A stretch of DNA of 64,000 bases from Piscicola geometra (lineage: Eukaryota; Annelida; Clitellata; Hirudinida; Piscicolidae): contig OX030970.1 of assembly GCA_943735955.1 (NCBI GenBank), positions 1,616,184-1,680,183 of the forward strand. Direction: 5' to 3'. Below are positions 24,422 through 37,537 of the stretch, piece by piece. The translations under genes and the position numbers were made by a program. How positions within the stretch are numbered: position 1 is the stretch's first letter; each line of letters opens with the position of its first letter. A model generated the notes under the pieces. The model did no database searches. It was not told the DNA's origin and worked only from the letters and a program-made list of their open reading frames with translations.

Positions 24422-26689
24422 ATGCTTGCATTAAAATTGCATTTCCTTTTTCTGCTCCTTGTGGCAAAATCATGCCAAATCGAGATTTCATTAATTTTGA
24501 ATAAAGACGAAGATACATTCAAACTTGAGAAAGGCTTCAACAAAAACTTTGTGGCTCATGCACATTTTGAAGACGCCATTAACTCAACTGGCTTTTCCTT
24601 CTTGGAGATCCAAAGCAATTCCACCTACCAGGATGATATCCAAGCATATGCCGCAGGATTTGTTGAAGGGGTTTCGTCCAAGGATTTAATCGAGACACAT
24701 TGGTCCAACATCATGAAAGACTACTGCGCAGAACCTCCCACATACTACTGCCAAAAACTGCAGATGTTTCTCGAAGAAAACTTCAAATGGATGGCTCAGC
24801 AAATTGCAGAAAATGCACATAAAGACCCTTTTTGGCACCAAGTTCACCTCGTTCTGCTGCAACAACAGGGCCTTGTGGACGGTTTGAACTTGAACCTGAG
24901 AAATCCTTCAATCATTCCATTCCTCAAGGTCAAACCAGAGGTTACAGGTGATAAATCTGGAGCAAATATGTACTTTTAATAAATTAACTCGCTTTGAATT
25001 TTTTTAAATTCTAAAAATCTAATTTTTTAACACTTTAAATAAATGTACTTTAATATTAAAGTATAGTATTATCATATAAAATTTTTATAAGTTAAAAGAA
25101 ACTTAAATAAAAGTCATTTTCAATCAATAATTTCTTATTATTAATATTTCACACGGATCACTATACATCCCTCGAACCCACACTGACAGGTCCATTCCTC
25201 CTGCTGTTCACTGGTGAACTGGGAGACTTTGAGAATGTGGTACGCATACAGAGCAACGGAAAAATAAAACCAAAAGTTCAATTCAAGCACAAACCATCGT
25301 GCTCGGCGTTTATCAAACTAACCCCGAATAATGAAGACCTACTAATTTCTCAAAACACCTGGAATTCATACAGCAGTATGCTAAGAACGCTTAAAAAGTA
25401 CACCCTACCATTCCACACTATCGAAGGACAAAGTGATGTTGTGCCGGCAAAAATAGTTTCATTTTCATCTTATCCGGGTTTACTTTTTTCTCTGGACGAC
25501 TTTTACTTAACATCAACTGGTCTGGCTGTTCAAGAAACTTCTTTGGTTAATTACAACGACACTCTGTGGAAGTTAATTAAACCCGAAAGTGTGGGCGAAT
25601 CAATTAGGAACATAGTAGCAAACAGGTTATTGTTTTTATTTCTCAATTATTATTCGTATTTTTATTATCATCATCATCATCATCACCCCCAGCACCATCA
25701 TCATCTTCATCATCACCACCATCATCATCACCACCATCATCATCACCACCACCATCATCACCACCATCATCATCATCACCACCATCATCACCACCATCAT
25801 CACCACCATCATCACCACCATCATCATCACCACCACCATCATCACCACCATCATCATCACCACCACCATCATCACCACCATCATCACCACCATCACCACC
25901 ACCATCATCATCACCATCATCACCACCACCATCATCACCACCACTATCATCATCACAACCACCACCACCAGACTGGCAACAGGCGGTAAAGACTGGGTCG
26001 AGTTATTTTCGCGCCACAACAGCGGGACCTACAACAACCAATGGATGGTGCTCGACTACAAGAGATTCACTCCAGGTGCTGCGCACCTCAGGGATGGGTT
26101 GCTTCACATAGCTGAACAACTGCCCGGAGTCATTGTCGCCGCCGATGCCACCGCAGTCTTGGGCGAACAGTCGTACTGGTCCAGTTATAACTCGCCTTTT
26201 TTCGGTGAGATTTTCAACAAGAGTGACACGGCAAGCATGGTGGATCGGTACGGCGACTGGTTCAGGTACGAGAAAACACCGCGTGCGTTGATCTTCAAGC
26301 GGGATCACCACAAAGTCGCCGATCTGAAGAGTATGGAAAGACTCATGCGGTACAATGGCTACGAACACGATCCCTTCGCAGCTTGTTCTCAGTGTATTCC
26401 ACCATACAGTGCTGAAAACGCCATTGCAGCTAGGTCCGACTTGAATCCAAAAAACGGGGTGTATCCATTCCCAGCATTGGGTCATAAGAGTCACGGTGCG
26501 ATTGATTTTAAAGCAACTTCTTGGAAACTTTCTCAGTTATTGAGGTTTCTAGCCGTTAGTGGTCCAACCAATGATCAAGTGCCGACATTCAAATGGTCTG
26601 AAAGTCCTTTTGGCGACACAGAAAAACACCAGGGTCATCCGGATGTGTGGGACTTTAAGTCGTTTGTGCATGAGTGGAGGTATTTGTGA
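24422..26689 (+). CDS. Phospholipase B-like protein (PLBD family)
   Basis: Lysosomal or secreted Ntn-hydrolase-fold protein of the PLBD1/PLBD2/lamina ancestor family, a putative phospholipase or amidase. Exons 24422-24947, 25190-25625 and 25972-26689 join in phase (1, 2) to 559 codons, the usual family length. The ATG at 24422 begins a signal peptide (MLALKLHFLFLLLVAKSC). Visible family signatures: YAAGFVEG near residue 70; KPSCSAF, whose Cys (codon 25300-25302) aligns with the nucleophile exposed by autoprocessing in the family; NTWNSYSSMLRTLKKY; VSFSSYPG and LDDFY; IRNIVANR joined by splicing to LATGGKDWVELF; NSGTYNNQWMVLDYK; YNGYEHDPF; and HQGHPDVW near the C-terminus. Several N-x-S/T sequons fit lysosomal glycosylation. 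Which PLBD paralogue it is, and its true substrate, are not decided here. Confidence 0.94.
25663..25970. repeat. (CAT/CAC)n array filling a PLBD intron up to its 3' splice site
   Basis: About 300 nt of mixed CAT and CAC triplets occupy most of the 346-nt intron 25626-25971 and end directly in the acceptor CACCAG at 25966-25971. The poly-His frame is intronic: skipping it restores an uninterrupted PLBD domain. Confidence 0.95.
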
Positions 26690-27339
26690 AGAGTGATGTT
26701 GAATGGAAGTTGATTGAAGTAGATGTGAGTCGAGATTGCTATAGTCGAATATTAAAGTGGACAGACAAATTTTTCATGTTTTTAGATTTAGTTTAGTCGT
26801 TTAAATCTGAAATATTTTTACATTTTGTGAAAATGTTCAAATATATTTTTATATATTCAATGTATAATAAATATAAAATTATAAAGTCTATCCGTTGTCC
26901 CCTCATACTCTACCATCAAACATCTGTATATATACATATTTTGTATTTCCCCAAAGTTTTCAATAATATATATGTATACAAAATGTTTGCACTGTTAGAA
27001 AAGAAAACAAAACTTTTTTTTGTTTGAAGCTTCTATAAAAATGGACATAATTTGTTGATAATTGATTATATGAATAAGGCGTATTATTTGCTTAAATAAA
27101 GGTTTCATTTAAATCGTTTATTAAAACAATATCATAAAAGTATATTTAAAAAATATAAATATATAAAATAAAAATGTTTTGACATATATAAAAACTCTGA
27201 CGTTTAACTCAAACAAAAATATACCTTTCTAACGAAAACAACAACCCTAAAGATCAACATCAAATGAATCTGAGAGCGCAAAACCATTTCAAAAACCTTG
27301 AAAACTAACATCAAGAATTAACCAACGAAGCAAGCAAGC
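26690..27339. other. Short intergenic region PLBD to TOGARAM-like gene
   Basis: AT-rich, with several AATAAA-like signals (for example near 26866 and 27096) that could end the PLBD transcript. No other feature seen. Confidence 0.6.
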
Positions 27340-30300
27340 ATGGAACAATACGAAATCATTGAAGGACTCTGCAACAACGAGATAAGCGGACGATTGGCGG
27401 CACTGAACCACCTAAAAGAGATTCTCTCCAGCCATGAAACTGCACCCAACTCCACTTTCAGTCCCGTCACCATCAAAGCCCTTACGATTGCTTTACTAGA
27501 ATCCGAAGAAACTTCCACAAAATGTCGTTGTTTGGACTTACTCCAGAAAGTACTGCCATTTCTTGAAGGAGATATCAACAAAACTTTTGCAACGACTTCG
27601 CCTATTGTGTTGGGCTACTTAGTTTACCCGCAAGATCACGTCAGAATCCTAGCTAAGTCTCTGTGGGAGACGTTTGTGGAACTGAGCGCATGTCCTCAGC
27701 TGGTTCTCGATGATTTAGTCAAGCATGGTCTTCATTCATCGAGCCTCCTCCTCAAAAGTACGGTCGCTTCGAATCTTATTTCTTTAATGCCAGAGGATTT
27801 CGAAAAGCATTCAAACTTGAACTACCAACCTCTGGTCCAAGCTCTTGTTAACCTCATGCTTTCGAAACACGTTAATTTCTCGGTTAAGCGGGGCTTTTTC
27901 GATGCTTACGACCAATTGAAAGATCGGATAGGAAGTGTCAAGTTCGATAGAATTCTCAATAATGTCTCCACAAGATCTGACACTAAAGAGTTTTTAGATT
28001 TAGGATGCAATTTCATTGAATGGAAAAGTAATTTTAATATCGACGAATACAAAGAAATTATTCCACAAAACCTCCTTTATAGTTTAATCCACGAAACGAA
28101 CAGTTACACGCAAAGAAAAAACTTAAAAAAACTAGAAGACTTCTTGTTTCAGAAGATGGATCCAAACAATTTAAACTTGAATCTTAAATCGATTTACGAA
28201 CTAATGTTATTTTTCTTCGTCAAACGGCCACCTTTCCACCCAGCTACAGCAATGGATTTATTCCAAATGCTGAGTACTCTAATCGAAAAAGATGACGAAG
28301 GAGTAGAAGAATCAGCAGACATTATTGTGGCGTGTGTGGCGAGCTGGATCGAAATCGGGGATGTCCAGTTACAGCTTTCGATCCTCCAGACTTGCCTCGT
28401 CATGGCGAGACAAACCTCGGACGATCTGTTGATTTCCCACCTTCTCAAATACTTCCAAATCGAAGGAAACACTCAAAGAAAGACCAAATTCATCAACCTC
28501 ATCACATTCCTCCACCTCAACAACCCAGCCTCTCATCGCATCAGCGAAGATTACGAACGACACGCCAACGAAATTCTCAGCGGATTCCAGAGCAAAGTAA
28601 TCCGGACGGTACTTTCCTGTCTAATCTCCAACTCTTCAGAACTTCGACTCGCCTCAATCGAGTGTCTAGCGGTCCTCCTCGATGATATTAAACTGCCCGA
28701 ACATCAAGCCTACCTTAGGAGAGTTTTTTTCTCAACGGTCGCTAACCAGTTGGAGTTTTTGATGGGAAACGAAGCTGCAAAAGAGGAAAAGTCTTCGGTC
28801 TACATGGCGATTTCGATGAGACTTTCAAGGAACAAGACAGCCTCCATCAATGCCCATGATTGCACAATCAAGTTGGATTCTATTTGGGAATCAATTATTA
28901 TTCTATATTTTTCAAGTTTAAATAGTTATAATTAATCGATTTACATTTTTAATGGTGAATATGAATGTATAAAGATATATTATTATGATTTGCACAAAAA
29001 ATGCTTATTGATAGTAAAAATTAATACACATTTTATGATCAAGATATTCTAAGTTATAGTGTTCAAGACAACATGGACTAATTAATAATCACCCAAATGC
29101 ATATTCAGATATTATCTCGACCCATCACATCATGTCGGGTATGACGTGAAGTGGGTAGGTATGGCAGATTCAGGCCATTCGAAGCAGAGGTCTGGAATGA
29201 CACAAGACGAGGTAGATAAGCAACTGAAGTCGAGTCCGGGGAGTAGTTGTGGAAGTGATAACTCTTCTGAACTTGTGAGTGCTATGAACAATTTATTGAA
29301 TATTTCATTCTTTTTATTATTGATAACTTAGTTTTATTTTTATTTTATAATTATTTTTCGATTTTTTATCCTTCTTGGCAAAAGTTGTATAAAAATTGAG
29401 TAGTAAGCTTCGAAATCTCTACTATAAATCTTATGCAGTGCCGTAGGCCAAATGCATTTTCATTAGTTGCGCCTCTGTCTTTTAATAATTCAATATAAGG
29501 CCCTTTTGGCACTGCCTCCAGGTACTCATTAATGATTAATTCATTGATTAGGGTGGATTATTATTATTATTTGAAAGTATTTTTGTTGATTTATTTGTTT
29601 AATAGATAATAAGGATTAATTAGCACATTTGGTTTTTTTATTTGCAGACGAGATATTCTCCTGAAGAAGTTCAAAAATTCAAGAGTGAGATTTTATTTCA
29701 GATTTTTAATTTTTCAGCTATTAAATCATTTTTCAAATGTTATTTAAGGATTTAACAGATAAGAGTCACTTTCTAAACTCTTTTTTTAGGCACTCAGCCA
29801 ATGGAATCCAAGCTCAAAAAGCGCACGGAATTTAATGATTTCAAGACGGACAGAACGATGAAATCTCCTTCCGAAAAAATTGAAAAAGACAAATATGAGG
29901 TTGAGAAAGGATTTGGCAGTTTTTCTGATGGTGTCAAAAAAATGGAAAGAAATAATGACGCAGACAAAAGTGTTTTATTTTCTCAAGAAATTAAAACATT
30001 TGAAGAAAGTGAAGTCAAAACAAGTGGAAAAATGTTGAACGTTGATGAAAGGAATAAAAACAAAATAGAAAGTTTGTCATCACATTCACAGAACAAACCT
30101 GATTCTCAAACAATCAATGGAGAAACAGAGCTAAACCAGTCTGGTGGTGTGGTTAAATCCCTCAGTGAAGATTCAATTAAAACGGAAAAACTTACTGAGA
30201 GGGATGAAATTCTGACCACTCTTCGTTCAAAAAATGTCGAACCTCGCAGAAACCAAGAAGGTGACGAAAGCGCTATAAGGTTTGGAGAAGAAGGGGATTT

Positions 30301-33300
30301 TTTAAACGACAAAGAAGCTAAATCCAGTGAAAGCTCGCTCACTTGGGGCTCTTGTTTGGAATGGGAAACCGATTTTGATCTCTCCCCCGCACAGCTCATT
30401 TTGCAATCCAAAAAATGGCTAAGGTGGGCTAGACTCTCGGGAAAAAGCAAAATTGACGCTTCTTCCGTGAGTAACGCGAAAGAATTGATGAGAACACTGA
30501 GAAGCATGGAGGCTTTGTACTTGAAAGAAGTCAATGAGCAAAGAATTCAAAGTCAAAGAGAGGCACAAAAAGCAATGTCAGTTGATTCAATTCAAATCAC
30601 CAAAGAAGAGAAAGAAAATATCAAAAAGTTTAATCAGACGAATTTTGATTTAATTTCCGATAAGAAGATCGAGACAATGAGTTTTGAAGTGAATCTAGAA
30701 AAAGTGAAAAGTGTGGAAGAGATGGAAGTTGATGAAGTTTCTGAAAAAATGAGCGTCGAAATGAAGTCAGAGAAAGAAAAAAGTTTTGAAAAAATGGATT
30801 TTGAAGAAACGCCCGAAGAAACGACCACGGAAATGTTCGACAAAGAGTCTCAGTGCTGTGAGCGGTGGAAAGATGACATGGATTCTTGCAGGATGAAACT
30901 GATTCCACTATTGCAGTATTTCGCAAAGAAGAAAGAGCAGGAAAGATTAAATGCGTTGTTTGAAAAGGTTTGTTTGTGGTATATCCAATATTGACGTGGT
31001 TTAAAATGAATTTTCTAAATTTTATAATTAGTTACAATTATTACAATATACTTTTCTAAACACTAACAAACATTTTTGATCAACAAACCAATTATTTTGT
31101 AAGTTATCTAAACTATATAACCAAAATCATTTTAAAAAGAAAAAAAACTATATTTAATAATCTTAAAACAAAATTAAAATCAAGATGAACACAAGTGGTT
31201 ATGGCTTACCAAGGTTGCAGGGAAAGTTGATTAACAAGAGATTTGATTACTGGGTCGAATGTCAAGAAAGCGATATCACTTTCATTGATAACCTTAACAA
31301 GTTTATTCCCAAGTTGAAAGAAGAAGTTTGTATTTCATGGTTTTCATATTATTTTTGTTTCCATGAGGGGTTTTTTAACATTATATCTGTTTTTGAGATG
31401 TATTTAATTTCATTAAAATAATTTTTATTTTTCTTTTATTGCTTTTTTTATTATTTTCAGCTAAATCTTAGTGTGAAACCACAAGAACAGTGAGCGTTTT
31501 TGAACAGAAACTTTTAACCAGATGAATAATTCAAATGTTATTTTTTTACAGAATTTCTAAATATCATTCCTTCATGGAGGGTGGGTTTTATACTTCAAAT
31601 TACTTTTTTAGCATCTTGTTAAATATTATTTTTTAAAATTTTCATTAAAATATTTTTTACAGAATTAAAAAATAATGATTCTGAAATCAAAAATGACTTA
31701 AATGGTATGAAGCTTATATTTAATTTTTAAAAATTATGAAATAATTTTCATAAAAAATGAAGTATAATAATAAATATATAAAATTATTAGTTTTTTAAAT
31801 TGGATAAAAAATCAATTTTTTTTATAGTTTTTAATAGCAGACAGCTGAAAAACTTCGCCAAAGAGCACCAGAAAGAAAACTACGTGCTGGTGAAGGCAGC
31901 AGCTAACTCCAGTGAAAAGAACCTTTCATCTCATCTGCCCAGCCATATACTAGCAAAACCGATCAAATCCATCGAAACTACAAAATCTCTCAGTCAAAAA
32001 AAAATCTCCAACATTCCAAAACTCTCAAACCGAAGTGAAAAGCAGAATAAAGAAAATTCTAGAAATAATTTTCATCCAGAAGTCGATGTTGTTAGTTTGA
32101 ATCCTGGGCATGTTTCATGTTTTCACAGCAGTGGAATTATACACGTGCAGACGTGTAATTTCAAAGAAGATTCGCTTGAAGAAGCGATCAAAAAGGATGA
32201 GAAGTTTTTGGAGAACGTTTTGCCGATCAAAAGTGAAATTTCCGAGAATGAAAAAAGTGTAGAGGTCGTTAGTAAACAAAAGGCAATACCAGTTGAAGAA
32301 GTTGACAAGATTAAACAAGATGAAGAAATAAAATCATATGAAAAGTTTGAAGAAATAAAATCATATGAAAAGTTTGAAGAAATAAAATCATATGAAAAGT
32401 TTGAAGAAGTCAAAACACCAGAAGAATTCACGAAAATCAACAAGATTTCAGAACTTCATACGCTAGTGAAGCAGCGTTCGAAGAAAAAGAAGCAAGAAGA
32501 AATAAAATTAAAACCTTTGAAAACACAGGGGAAAGAAGAAGTTAAAAAATTAATTGAAATGGAAGAAGAAACGACCAATATGATGCAAGCGAACAAGCAA
32601 TCAAGTCCAAAACATAATTCTTCAGTTGAGTGCATTAACGTTTTAAATTTTTTCGCGAAAAAAACAAAAAAGGGGAAGAATCTGAATAAAGTTGACGAAA
32701 AACTCAAGAGTTCTGATAAATATTTGAAGGATTTGAGAGGCAAAGAAGATGTGGACGAAGAGGTTAACAGTTTCAGGATGTGTGGTGGTGATGTGGTTGG
32801 TGGAGAGAATATGGGTGGAGATTTGATCAGTTTTGAAGTTTCAGCCAACTCGGGTGAAACTGGAAAGCTAATCGGAGTTAAAAGAAGTGTTAAATCGGAA
32901 ATAAATAAAAAGGTTGATGAAGTTGCAATGAATGAAGCTGGGAAAAAAGAAAACAGTAAAAACGAGAAAAATGTAAAAATTTGGAAAGAAAATATTGACG
33001 TGGTGTCTGAAGAAAAAAATAGTGTTGAAGACGATACTATTAACGGAAATAACAAGAATAGTAACAACAACAACAACAATAATAATACTGGAAACAAACA
33101 TTTGTTAACAAAATTCAAAAAAGTAAGCAATAATGTCACAAAGTTGGGTCGCGACAATGATGAAGAAGCAAAGTACAAGGAAAACACTCCAGGTTTTTCA
33201 TTTTGCCAAGTTTTGAATAATTTCAATTGAAATAAAATATGTATAAAAAATTCAAATTAAACGATTAATTACGGTAAATAATATTTGAATGATTTTGAAA

Positions 33301-33899
33301 AACCATCATTTGAATGGCAATTGAATTCGCTAATGCTTTTAAAGTTCCAAAAAACGTTTCAGAAAATCAATCTTTGAGTTTCGAAGAGGGGAAAAATAAA
33401 AAGTAAGTTGGATGAGAACTAACGTAACTTTTAATCAAAATGTCTTTAACTTAACACATTTATTTTCTCATTAATTAGTCTCTAGTATTTTTTTATTAAA
33501 AGATTAAACGCTTTATTAATTCATAATTTACTCATTCGTTTATCCAATCACTAATCAAATCATTTTTTACCTCATACGCCATTCAATTTACTAGCCCACC
33601 CATTCACCACATCACCAACCCATCCATTCGCCACATCACCAACCCATCCATTCACCACATCACCAACCCATCCATTCGCCACTTCACCAACCCACCCATC
33701 ACCCTTCAACACCAAAGCCTTTTCATTCAAAGCATAAATAATTCAAAAACTAACAGAGAATCATCATCAAGCATCGTAAACGACCATGAGTACGATGATG
33801 TAACCCTCACTGACCCCCACCTCAACCTTACCCAAGCTATTGATGTTCTACATACTGATGACTGGTTATTATTATTACTACTATTATTATTATCATTAC

Positions 33900-33950
<51 letters not shown>

Positions 33951-36077
33951 CATTACTATTATTAATAATATCAATATTTTATTTATTATTTTATTTTTAT
34001 AATGATATTATGACTGGTATGACGAGAGATGAAAATAATGGTTGGTGTGTGGTAGGGAAAGATTGAAAGAATTTATTTTTAATATTTGAAAATATTTTTG
34101 AGTTTTTAAAATTCCGTTATGGAGAAGTTAGTGCCATAGTCTCTTATCAATCCTCTACGTTCACCATCCAGGGAGAAAGAGTGTCTATCAATGAAAATCA
34201 TAAGTAAGATCTGTTTCGAACACCCCCATGTCATAATTCCACAGCTGGTCTACGTGGTTAGAGCACTGATTAAAGAGGTTTGGGGGGTGTTTGCATGTTA
34301 GATTTTTATTTTTTCTGTTAAAACACTTTTTAATTTTGTTTATTGAATAGTTATCTTACCATTTTACAATTTTTAATGTGAAAATGTATCTAGAACACTT
34401 TAAGAATGATTTAAACTTACGCTCTCTCGCGGATAAAAACTATTTATTCATCTTTAAAACGGTTTCACAATTCTAAAAGAAATGTTCTTGCACAGCGAAA
34501 CTATTTGATCATGTTTTAATTCACTTAAAATCTCCAGCATTATTCATTTAATCCACCCTTTTTCCTATATAAAAGGTACAGAATCTGCGCTCCAAGGTGG
34601 CAATACAGGCAATAGTGAGTCTTGGTCATTTGTTCAGAGTGATGAAGAAAGACTTGGATGCGGTTAGTGAAGTTTTGAAAAGATTATAATTGAATACATT
34701 TAAATATATATAAATATTTCAAGATTTTTATTAAACATATTTTTCTAACTTATGAATATAGATTAAAAAAGGTTGCTGAACTTGATTAACTATTAATTAA
34801 ATAAATAAATGAATGGAATGAATACAATATATTTTTAATATTATATATACGCGTAATTTTCTAAAAAACGTATTTTTGTTTATTTAAAATAAATTTGTAT
34901 GAAATAGAATATTTCCACATCGCAGGAGGTAGACACAAGCACAAGGATTCTGCTCTCCCGATGTGGCGATTCGAACCGTTTCATAAGGGAGGAATCGGTC
35001 AGAAGTCTTGAAGCGGTTGTCGATGGTGTTTCGGTCACTAAAGCCATTTCGGCTTTGATTCCATTCGGCACCAAGTTGGCGTTGGGTTTTTTGTGGCGAA
35101 TTGGGCGAATGAATGATTTGGTGGTTAGGTGGAGTGTGGGTTAGGAATTAGTGAACAAATTATGTGAATTAGAAAAAAATTAAATATTTGAGAAAATCTT
35201 ATTTGTATAATTATTTGTTTTAATATCAATTATACTTAGAACTTTCCATCTAATCCAACCAAAAAATTAAAAAATTAAATATTTTATTATGTAACCCAGC
35301 CACAAGAATATGACGATTTGCCACGTTTCGGCCGACCTTCTACAGCGAGTAGTGGTGAACAACGGAGCTTTTTCTCTGCTTAGCAATAAAAAGATCGCCT
35401 CAAAACTTCTTCCCTCTTGTTTGCAGCTGCTGCAGGCTGGCTCGCAAAACGTCCGGTTCGTTTTTGTTGCTTTAATTATATTTAATTGTAATTATTAGAC
35501 TTAATTGATAATTTAAGTAAAAAATCATTTAATTAAATTTGATAGAATTAATTTCATGGGTTTTTACTTGAAAAGCAAAATTCATAAAAAGATATTTTTT
35601 ATATATAATTTTTATAAAGTTTTGAACTCAATTTCATACACACACACTTTAAGCACACACAAACACACACAGAGACAGTGCCACTAAAACGTTGAGGGTG
35701 TTGATGGCTGAATATAAGGCGTACAGAAAATGCATTTCGAGTGTTGACCAAGATCTCGTGAATAATGTCAAGGAAAAGCTGGAGCTCATAAAAACTACAG
35801 TTGGTTTTTAAACCTGTTTTTTTGTTTTTTTATTTTCAACTTTATTTTATTTCAGTTTTTCTCCAATTAAAACTAATTTTGAGGTTCGGATAGGTTTAAA
35901 GAACACATATAAAATGTGTTTATTCCTGAAAATATTCCCAACCAGGTAAGCATCAGAGATGATAAAAGTGTGCAGAGTAAGGACTATGATGAAAGGTCTG
36001 TAGATAATGTATCATCATCATCACCACCACTACCACCATCTTCCTCCTCCTCTTCTTCTTCATCTCGACACCATTAA
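27340..36077 (+). CDS. TOGARAM1: TOGARAM/Crescerin-like TOG-array microtubule regulator
   Basis: TOGARAM proteins use TOG domains to bind tubulin and control axonemal microtubules of cilia (family knowledge). Exons: 27340-28871, 29109-29274, 29648-29684, 29790-30967, 31185-31325, 31461-31489, 31552-31580, 31663-31704, 31828-about 33172 (donor could be 33192), 33757-33864, 34172-34277, 34576-34662, 34926-35080, 35300-35455, 35679-35799, 35946-36077; about 1,787 codons. The first exon encodes two HEAT-repeat (TOG-like) blocks (about 1-240 and 250-510). A charged Lys/Glu-rich linker of about 970 residues follows, partly predicted helical. A C-terminal TOG domain starts at LTQAIDVLHTDDWEKE, passes VQNLRSKVAIQAIVSLGHLF and CGDSNRFIREESVRSLEAVV, and ends near KTLRVLMAEYKAY. 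Vertebrate TOGARAM1 has four TOGs and about 1,700 residues; only one C-terminal TOG is visible here. The symbol is by family, not proven orthology. The C-terminus may continue into 36715-37537. Confidence 0.8.
29435..29515. mobile_element. Small inverted-repeat element (MITE-like), intronic
   Basis: An 81-nt segment begins GCAGTGCC plus GGCC and ends with their reverse complement, GGCC then GGCACTGC. It is more GC-rich at its ends than its surroundings. Size and terminal inverted repeats suggest a tiny non-autonomous DNA-transposon remnant or a stable hairpin. I could not see clear target-site duplications. Confidence 0.4.
33590..33968. repeat. Intronic 26-bp CCATTCRCCACATCACCAAC array and nearby (ATT)n
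   Basis: About four copies of a CATCACCAACCCATCCATTC unit (33590-33700) lie before the TOG exon at 33757. An ATT trinucleotide tract (33867-33968) starts three bases after that exon's end, inside the donor region. Confidence 0.85.
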
Positions 36078-36132
36078 AACCTCTACCAGCATCACTTGAA
36101 AATTCTAGTATTAGGAATCTCCAGCAGCTGCA

Positions 36133-36179
36133 TCATCATCACCATCATCACCATCATCATCATCACCATCACCATCACC

Positions 36180-36211
<32 letters not shown>

Positions 36212-36223
36212 CATCACCATCAC

Positions 36224-36273
<50 letters not shown>

Positions 36274-36275
36274 GG
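36133..36275. repeat. (CAT/CAC)n array
   Basis: Mixed CAT and CAC triplets downstream of the TAA at 36075-36077. If the C-terminal extension model is right, the array is intronic. Confidence 0.95.
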
Positions 36276-36714
36276 ATCACCATTTCTTCCTCATGTAAAC
36301 AACATCATTAACAAAAAAACTTACAATGTAGTTTCTTCTACAATAATATAACTTTAAAATAATCTAGTTTTTACTACTACCTCAAAACCTTTCAAACTTG
36401 AACATCACTACTTTATCTAATTTACTAAAGTTTCGACACTTTGACAGCAATAAAATACACACACATATCACTTCGTTTCACCCCAATTATCATAGGCACA
36501 TTACGCTTTCACTGCTATCACCACCTATTGAATAGTAAATTATTACTTTATTTTAAATTTATTTATTTTAAAATGTTAAAAAGCCACTGTAATTAACACC
36601 GTTGAATTTCTAAAATTTTCAAATTTCAATTTTTAATTAATGTTTTAGATTATACATTGATCCATTATATATAATTTATTTTTATATATCTATTTTTATT
36701 TATATATTAAACAG

Positions 36715-37537
36715 GCAAAATCCATTTTATACGACAAATTCTGTTGTAAAAGTTGAGAAATTCATTTATAAAGTCTTCAATAAGCCATTGTCCAAAGTCA
36801 AAAGATTTGAAAATACAAATTTGAGCAATGTGAAAGATTTGAATATGAAACTGGAAGAAATGCAGTCTGAGAAGATAGATGCAAACGTCTGCCACTCTCA
36901 CAAGTCCAATCAAAGCATTTCGGAAATGGCTGAAACTTGCAAAGATGAGTACGGGAAAGGACTTGAAAGTATACAAGAAAAGAGGGAGAACCCAAACAGG
37001 ACACAATCCAATTCAGAAGAATACGATAAAAACATTTTCAATGAGAATCGTGGAGTAAGGAAGTACCACGTAGAGCTGATGAATTATCAGAAAGAAATTC
37101 TACTGCAAAATCGAAGTTTGGAACATCTCAAAGCTGTTTCAGATGCTAGTCTTAACAAAGACGAAACGTTTGAACAATTAGAAAATTTTTCATTTGAAGA
37201 ACTCTCACAGAATTTGAAAGTTTTAGCTAAACAGACAAATAATTTATTGGCTCAGGTGGTTAGTGGTAGTGTTATAACTCCGAATAAAAAAACCTCCATT
37301 AGATTATCTACAACTGTTCTCCCAAGAATTCAAAAGAAATTTTTGAAAAAAAATTTGAAACAACTAACCACCAAGATTCAAAGCCAAGAAATCACCAAAA
37401 AACCCATCCCGAAACCAAGGTCAACACCCAAATGGAACCATAAGTACAAGTTGAACCTCAAGAAATCAGTTCCATCTACGCCCACACTGAGTTGCAAGAG
37501 TTTACTGCAACAAGCTGGAGTCATTGGTCAGCTTTGA
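36715..37537 (+). CDS. Probable C-terminal exon of the TOGARAM-like gene
   Basis: An open exon of 823 nt begins right after the acceptor TTAAACAG (ends 36714) and reads QNPFYTTNSVVKVEKFIYKV onward for 274 codons to a TGA ending GVIGQL. It is Lys/Glu/Asn-rich with predicted helical stretches (LMNYQKEILLQNRSLEHLKA) and no domain I recognise. It has no Met at its start and needs two bases from an upstream exon. A donor at 35996 (GAAAG, then GTCTGT) in the last TOGARAM exon has the matching phase, giving a product of about 2,034 residues instead of stopping at 36077. The weak donor is the main doubt. The alternative is a separate small gene with an unseen first exon. Confidence 0.5.

Noticed and set aside
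25630..25989. Poly-His extension of the PLBD protein
   Set aside because: Removing 25626-25971 as an intron restores an uninterrupted PLBD domain; the His frame ends at once in a stop.
29146..29331. Separate small gene after the first TOG exon
   Set aside because: The frame begins at an acceptor (29108) whose phase matches a donor at 28872, so it is an internal exon of the TOGARAM-like gene.
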